A DNA stretch of 64,000 nucleotides from positions 620,001-684,000 of the forward strand of contig NZ_JAIEUJ010000001.1 of the NCBI RefSeq assembly GCF_019802285.1. The letters are read 5' to 3'. Below, one piece after another: positions 63,284 through 64,000 of this stretch. The stretch comes from Novilysobacter antarcticus (GTDB lineage Bacteria > Pseudomonadota > Gammaproteobacteria > Xanthomonadales > Xanthomonadaceae). The position numbers and the translations under genes were made by a program. Below the pieces are notes generated by a model. That model searched no databases. It had not been told where the DNA came from and saw only the letters and a program-made list of their open reading frames with translations. The first letter of the stretch is position 1; each line of letters starts with the position of its first letter.

Positions 63284-64000
63284 TCAGGGCTCGACGACGT
63301 CGGGAGGAACGGCATCGCCGCGCGCGGCCTTCGCGACGATGCTGGTAGCCGCGAGGTCAGCGGTGACGTTGCCGAGCGTCGCGAACACGTCCGGGATGGT
63401 ATCCACTGCCAGCAACAGCCCCAGGGGCGCCACGGGAAGTCCCATCGCCTGCGCTACCGGCAGATTGGTGGCCATGTAGCTGACCTGGCCGGGCAGCCCG
63501 ACGGAACCCAGGCTGATCACCACCGCCAGCGCGCAACCTGCGGCGAGCTGGGCAACGCCCAGATCGATCCCGTAGGCCCAGGCGATGAAGGCGGCCGCAC
63601 TGAGGTACTGCACCGGGCTGGTGATCCGGAACAGCGTCACCGCCATTGGCAGGACCAGTCCGGAGATCTGCCGGGGGTAGCGCAAGCGGTCATTGGCGAC
63701 CTCCAGCATTGCCGGCAGGGAAGCCAGTGACGACTGGGTGCTCGCTGCCACCACCTGGGCCGGTGCAATGGCTGCGGAAAAGCGCCTGATCGACTCGCCG
63801 CCCCACACGACAGCGACCAGAACCATGGCCCCGGCTACGGTCAGATAGAGGAAGCATTGAAGAGCGATGTAGATGCCCAGCGCGCTGAGCATGCTCAGTC
63901 CGGCCCTGGCGGTAACGGCCAGGATGAGCGCGAACACTCCGAGCGGTGCTGCCCAGAGCACCCAACGAACGATCATGATCATCGCGTCGGCCAGGGCCTG
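63284..64000 (-). CDS. Dicarboxylate/amino acid:cation symporter (DAACS), truncated by window end
   Basis: The C-terminal part (239 residues visible) of a sodium/proton-glutamate-type symporter. Conserved DAACS segments are WAAPLGVFALIL, the serine-rich re-entrant loop AASTQSSLASLP (hairpin 1), and a C-terminal hairpin region where SLGSVGLPGQVSYM and LGLLLAVDTIPDVFATLGNVTADLAAT carry the substrate-binding and cation sites (the Asp in VDTIPD and the Asn of GNV-x-AD). The N-terminus lies beyond 64000, so the start and topology are unseen. The substrate (C4-dicarboxylate, glutamate or other) cannot be fixed. Confidence 0.85.
   Translation of the reverse strand, partial: QALADAMIMIVRWVLWAAPLGVFALILAVTARAGLSMLSALGIYIALQCFLYLTVAGAMVLVAVVWGGESIRRFSAAIAPAQVVAASTQSSLASLPAMLEVANDRLRYPRQISGLVLPMAVTLFRITSPVQYLSAAAFIAWAYGIDLGVAQLAAGCALAVVISLGSVGLPGQVSYMATNLPVAQAMGLPVAPLGLLLAVDTIPDVFATLGNVTADLAATSIVAKAARGDAVPPDVVEP

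Overview
The window is high-GC, gene-dense chromosomal DNA that reads as a gammaproteobacterium of the Xanthomonadaceae/Lysobacteraceae (Lysobacter, Luteimonas or Xanthomonas relatives). This is inferred from the gene content and order: ccmABCDEF, rpsA-ihfB-lapAB followed by envelope-sugar genes, ndk-rlmN-pilW-rodZ ... bamB-der, a type B ribosomal protein L36, an AguA/AguB polyamine route, and a tetR-fadBA operon. I see no prophage, integrase, intact insertion sequence, plasmid or CRISPR signature. Almost all of it is core chromosome.

Layout. 1-3223 (minus): cytochrome c maturation operon ccmABCDE plus the start of ccmF. 3263-5921: a DUF3293 protein divergent from a methionine aminotransferase/omega-amidase pair. 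6214-8525: orphan saccharopine-dehydrogenase-like enzyme, small thioredoxin and a lipoprotein. 8532-12376: a QseBC/PmrAB-type two-component system divergent from a membrane-anchored TlpA thioredoxin and a DsbG-like lipoprotein, with a PmrA-like direct-repeat box between them. 12446-17061: GntP-family permease divergent from a TonB-dependent receptor, then a TonB. 17186-20542: serS, a LysR regulator, tRNA-Ser(UGA) and a LuxR-type response regulator. 20652-25396: RNase E with a long leader, divergent from rluC. 25448-28634: TonB-domain lipoprotein and phhB, divergent from nfuA and a large Pro-rich membrane protein. 28734-37477: two small c-type cytochromes divergent from a three-gene RND efflux operon. 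37538-41474: TraB-family protein, aguB, aguA, a small secreted protein and L36. 41654-50024: cmk, rpsA, ihfB, lapA, lapB, a WecA-like transferase, a WbpM/CapD-like dehydratase and galU. 50129-54386: tetR-fadB-fadA. 54637-61423: ndk, rlmN, pilW, rodZ, a YfgM-like protein, bamB and der. 61487-64000: a fadD-type acyl-CoA ligase and a truncated dicarboxylate/cation symporter.

How parts fit. CcmA-F would haem-load the two CxxCH cytochromes at 28.7-29.5 kb. The TlpA/DsbG pair probably serves periplasmic thiol chemistry under control of its two-component system. The TetR regulator, its PsrA-type operator, fadB, fadA and the fadD-type ligase form a beta-oxidation module. LapAB, the transferase, dehydratase and GalU link LPS control to surface polysaccharide synthesis.

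I did not find an unmistakably new system. The best leads are: the PmrA-box-controlled TlpA/DsbG locus; two genes (nfuA, cmk) with the same apparently leaderless promoter layout; an oversized RND pump subunit; the Pro-rich membrane protein after nfuA; a lipoprotein-anchored TonB domain; and a possible short transcript ahead of ndk. Three things here are uncertain: several start codons, transporter substrates, and all regulatory-site calls, which rest on motif reading alone.
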